Assembly (NCBI GenBank): GCA_964019135.1
Contig: OZ025248.1
Span: 12,903,574 to 12,967,573 of the forward strand
From: Arenicola marina
Lineage: Eukaryota > Annelida > Polychaeta > Arenicolidae
Direction: 5' to 3'
Length of the DNA: 64,000 bases
Shown: positions 59,849 through 64,000 of the stretch, one piece after another
Numbering within the stretch: the first letter of the stretch is position 1
How the letters are laid out: every line of letters starts with the position of its first letter
Made by a program: the position numbers and the translations under genes
The notes under the pieces: generated by a model
Told to the model about the DNA's origin: nothing
What the model saw: only the letters and a program-made list of their open reading frames with translations
Databases searched by the model: none

Positions 59849-61205
59849 CGCTTTCCCGCCGTTTTGATGACCACGCGGACCACGGTCGTCTGCTTCTATG
59901 TTTATCTCTGGATAGCCTCCGTCACCTCAGATTGACCTAGACCACCTCGGGTATTGGAAAGAAGGATTCGGGTGTGATATCACAAACAACGAAAGAAAGG
60001 ATTCTTAACATATGGATGGAGGATCTCACTCCACTGGACGAGTAGTGTAACGCAGTGTAACGCGAAACCAGATCGACGTGATTTATATCTTACGTGATTA
60101 GTCGAACATCATTAGGACTGAAAATTGCTTGCACATATCATCGCAGTTTGTTTACTGCATATTTTCCAGGAATTTTCACTGCTCAACGTGCAAATTCGTC
60201 TACATACAAGTTAATTGGATAGAGCAATTCCAGTGGATTTCAAATCCTTGTTATCTTCCGAAGAAACCTTCGCGGTCAATGTGCATTTATTGGAGCACAA
60301 GGGAGAAGGACGAAGATATTTACTAGAGTACAAGGGATAAGAAACAATATCTTTAAATTACTGAAATACAAGGGATTAGGAAAAAGATTCACGCACGAAG
60401 ACAACATACCACTGATGACCATAGGCTTCGGATTATGCGAGCAGTGACGTCACGAGCTGTGCCCCTCCGGTTGCCATGTTTACGAGTACCAGCGTCCGAT
60501 CTCCCGCTGCGGGCGGTGCTGGAAGGCAAGTAGACAGAGTGTAAGATATCGTTCAGTCACATATCTGCACTAATACAACGTTGTATGTGAGAGCCTAACA
60601 TTTTATATATATATATACATATATGTATTAGCATATCTATATGTATATCTGTATAAATATATATGTCGTTGCAGCATGGATCTGGTTTGTGGTGTACCTA
60701 AAATTGAGGGGTTGAGAAATAATAGCTCTATGCTCTAAATCGGCGTATCTCGAAATAATTAGGCCATATTGTTGTGAATCATTTCGACTTATGGCCAATT
60801 ACATTGAATTCATCCACCCATCGTTTATCCAATTGGTGTTAAATACAAAATGTTGAATACGTATTAAATGTTACAGGCATATGACGTCATAATATCGTAT
60901 AACCTTGAACAATACGTATGGTTTATGACGATGCCGCGGGCGAATTGGTTTAATCACATATATCCCAGCATAGCAGTGGTAGACTACAGGGGACTTGGAG
61001 CGTGGCAAAACGAACAAATCTGATTGTTTAACTGAGCGTCTGATATGTCTGTATGCCCAGGTCGTTGTGGGTGTCCATATGGTCACCCTGAATGGCACTC
61101 CGGGGGAATCCCTCTGATCAGTGTCAGGAGATCAACCATCTCATTCGTAGCGACAAGATGTAGCAACCAGATGTTTTATGTCAAGCGGCAGGTAAAAACG
61201 GTCAT

Positions 61206-61220
61206 TCGCTAGGTGGCGCT
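61206..61220 (+). promoter_or_regulatory. CTCF-like motif
   Basis: TCGCTAGGTGGCGCT, a close fit to the CTCF core. It shares flanks (ATTCGCTAGG and GGCGCTTCG) with the site at 9305-9319, 52 kb away. Confidence 0.42.
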
Positions 61221-61549
61221 TCGTTCTTCATAAAGCTCTGGTGGATTTTTGTGGATGGCAGAGAAGCCCTGAAAGCCAAATGAGCAATGAGGCAGCGTAT
61301 CTTGTGGAAGCTATTTGCTACGTTCCATCTGAACTAAATCTAGATGATTTTAAAAACAATGAATATTACTTAATGACGTCATTCCAGCATATGTGCCTGA
61401 GTACAACACAAGTTAGCGGCTGCCGAATGGCAGGCTAATTATACAGGAACCAGCCAATCAGCAACGTAGGTGAGCACTTATAACGTAATAAAAGCCGGAA
61501 TGGTCTGTCGTTGCCGCAGCCACTGGCGGCTGGCAAGAGAGGCGACCGT

Positions 61550-61602
61550 CTTACAGCGTGCTTACAGCGTGCTCACAGCGTGCTTACAGCGTGCTTACAG
61601 CA
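61550..61602. repeat. 12-bp tandem repeat, about 4.5 copies
   Basis: TTACAGCGTGCT units with one CACAGCGTGCT variant. Confidence 0.88.
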
Positions 61603-62630
61603 GGCAGTGTACACTTATGCTGACTACGTAGCCTGCAGCGAACGGTTTTGAAGGGAACGATGACGACGAACCCAGTCAGGAAGCTGTCAATTAAACCCAC
61701 GTCGACGTTTACACGCAGTGGCATATCGACACATATTACTCAATGGACAATTTTGCAACGGATGTTGGACGTACGTCGGGCGAGGGGTCCATGAACAGTG
61801 ATGGAGTGGATGTTCTCCGTCAGGGAGCTTCATGTATGAACAAGATAAGATGGAAGGTTGTTTTTTTCCGTGTCGCTATTTCCGGTGTTTCATTACCGTT
61901 TTAAGACCCCCTGGAGCCTGCCCCTCCGCGGGTAGATCACCACGACCCGGGCGGGACGCCTCACGGCACTGTATTACTACGCGCCGGGCTTAATTAGACT
62001 GTTCTACGGGCGCCGACCATGAAAGCTGTCACTGGCTATCAGCGTATCCTTGGCGTCGCCCCACCCTGGTTGCCACTCTCCTCGCCTGCGACCACGCCCC
62101 CCACCACCCGCCTCCCCCCCCGTCCCTTCCCACCTCGCCCCCGACATCCCTCAACCAGTTTACACGTGTAACCAGCTGGGGTGGGTATATACAAAAAATA
62201 ACCAACTGCCGTCAGGTGTAAATGTCAGCATAGCCGAAGAAATTAGTACAAGATGGTGTACCTCCCCCCCCCCCAACACACACCCATGCCCCCCCCCCAC
62301 TCCCCCGGCCTCGTAAACTCGCTCACGTATCTTGGTATCCTCGGCATCAATACGTCTTGTCTTCCATACGTTCCTGCCGCCAGCCATCAACTGTTATAGC
62401 TGCGTTGCCCAGGTTACGCCGGCGGACTGCAGATGGTACGTCCGAGCGTGTTTCGTCCGTCCCCCGTGGCGACTTGATGGCAATGACAATACGCACGTCA
62501 TTCCCAATGTAGTTATGTGTTGGAATAGCCTGCTCATTGCCTGGCGTGCTGGCCTGGGACTCCCACGGTGTAGCACGTTCTATAGTTATTGTCTTCACAA
62601 TGCCGACGTGAAGCAGGTCCACACAGGTGG
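61603..62630. other. Unassigned DNA
   Basis: C-rich at 62055-62150 and C-runs at 62266-62300. The open frame at 62332-62709 runs into the 29-bp array and has no recognised product. Confidence 0.45.
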
Positions 62631-62635
62631 CAGCA

Positions 62636-63496
62636 ACATCCGGTGCCTTGATCGACACGAGGCAACATCCGGTGCTTTGATCGACACGAGGCAACATCCA
62701 TTGCCTTAATCGACACGAGGCAACATCCATTGCCTTAATCGACACGAGGCAACATCCGTTGCCTTAATCGACACGAGGCAACATCCATTGCCTTAATCGA
62801 CACGAGGCAACATCCGGTGCCTTAATCGACACGAGGCAACATCCATTGCCTTAATCGACACGAGGCAACATCCATTGCCTTAATCGAGACGAGGCAACAT
62901 CCATTGCCTTAATCGACACGAGGCAACATCCATTGCCTTAATCGACACGAGGCAACATCCATTGCCTTAATCGACACGAGGCAACATCCATTGCCTTAAT
63001 CGACACGAGGCAACATCCATTGCCTTAATCGACACGAGGCAACATCCATTGCCTTAATCGACACGAGGCAACATCCATTGCCTTAATCGACACGAGGCAA
63101 CATCCGGTGCCTTAATCGACACGAGGCAACATCCATTGCCTTAATCGACACGAGGCAACATCCATTGCCTTAATCGAGACGAGGCAACATCCATTGCCTT
63201 AATCGACACGAGGCAACATCCATTGCCTTAATCGACACGAGGCAACATCCATTGCCTTAATCGACACGAGGCAACATCCATTGCCTTAATCGACACGAGG
63301 CAACATCCGGTGCCTTAATCGACACGAGGCAACATCCATTGCCTTAATCGAGACGAGGCAACATCCATTGCCTTAATCGACACAAAGCAACATCCATTGC
63401 CTTACTCGACACGAGGCAACATCCATTGCCTTAATCGACACGAGGCAACATCCATTGCCTTAATCGACACGAGGCAACATCCATTGCCTTAATCGA
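62636..63496. repeat. 29-bp minisatellite, about 30 copies
   Basis: Units CCTTAATCGACACGAGGCAA followed by CATCCATTG. Variants CATCCGGTG and CGAGACGAGG mark blocks that recur at a 290-bp offset (10 units: CCGGTGC at 62814 and 63104; GAGACGAGG near 62884 and 63174) and again 203 bp (7 units) on. The first three units have TTGATCG and are diverged. Confidence 0.96.
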
Positions 63497-64000
63497 CGTT
63501 TCAAAGTATGTGTTCACTACTTTAATACTTACACAATTACATACGTCACTAATGTAATGACGCGTTTTAACGAAAACAGAAGCGACAATAACATACTGAT
63601 TCTGGAAGCTGGAATGCAACATCTTGGGGCATTTACGTGATGGGCCGAGGGTTGATCCTGACATTCGTGATGGCAGCTTATTTTGGACACACAACAGTGA
63701 ATATCTGTCTAACAAAAACAGTTTGGGGCATATACTCAAGCAAGTGGGTGCATGTCTTTGGGCTAGGCCGGGTATACCAACCTACAAAGTAATGCACCCA
63801 CTGTCTATGTGACAGTAACTTTGTCGTGACCAGGTGTGACCTACTGTCTGACCATTCTCTGAACACTGCCTAACGATTTGTTCGCGTTTTACTGCTTGAC
63901 AAGCGTGCAAGGAAATGTGATTAAGCACAGAGCATCTCTCTCAACAGCTGTCTAAGCAACCATGTTACCAACTGTCTGCCATGTATGTATGCTCTCTGAT
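63497..64000. other. Unassigned window end
   Basis: Nothing recognised. Confidence 0.5.

Larger units (their letters stand above)
59220..61549. other. Unassigned DNA with G19 tract and TA-rich repeat
   Basis: G19 at 59492-59510, the hairpin at 59802-59848, a TATATA-type repeat at 60605-60665, TGACGTCA at 60445, 60882 and 61374, and a CTCF-like site at 61206-61220. No coding exon is supported. Confidence 0.45.

Overview
This is animal (metazoan) nuclear DNA, not a prokaryotic or viral replicon. The evidence is a split gene whose exons join in phase, a 5'-truncated LINE with a poly(A) tail and target-site duplication, tRNA-derived SINEs, and long gene-poor stretches full of minisatellites and poly(G)/poly(C) tracts. 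An invertebrate is likely. SINE ends with an (AACC)n tail are common in molluscs and other lophotrochozoans, but I cannot fix the phylum from the sequence.

One gene is identified with confidence: the 5' part of an MFSD5-like molybdate-anion transporter (SLC61 family, major facilitator superfamily) on the minus strand. Coding exon 1 is at 8978-9155 and exon 2 at 1441-1585. Both have consensus splice sites and matching phase (1 nt + 2 nt). The rest of the gene lies beyond base 1. The 7.4-kb first intron holds a small 36-bp array copied from exon 2, a LINE fragment, and a 3.3-kb array of 45-bp units.

Other coding content is weak. There is a candidate first exon on the plus strand at 29446-29604 (strong Kozak context, phase-0 donor). 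Candidate internal exons lie on the minus strand at 55794-56063, 19711-19879 and perhaps 28816-29150. None has a recognised product. Most other long open frames are by-products of tandem repeats whose period is a multiple of three, or that lack stops, or of poly(G/C)-rich DNA.

The window is dominated by minisatellites: 45 bp x 73 (3.16-6.45 kb), 51/53 bp x 19 (14.7-15.7 kb), about 60 bp x 9 (24.05-24.59 kb), 13 bp x 81 (27.39-28.44 kb), 40 bp x 151 (32.61-38.65 kb), 46 bp x 18 (46.55-47.39 kb), 22 bp x about 62 (48.87-50.24 kb, interrupted by a SINE), 19 bp x 26 (50.78-51.28 kb), 39/45 bp x about 19 (51.53-52.35 kb), 31 bp x about 20 (53.77-54.40 kb), a pentamer array (54.88-55.07 kb) and 29 bp x about 30 (62.64-63.50 kb). 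Together they make up about a quarter of the window. Several show nested higher-order structure, and two are G-quadruplex-prone.

No demonstrable new gene system is present. The most unusual features are the minisatellite born from an MFSD5 exon, the 6-kb G-rich 40-bp array, and the excess of the palindrome TGACGTCA both inside and outside arrays.
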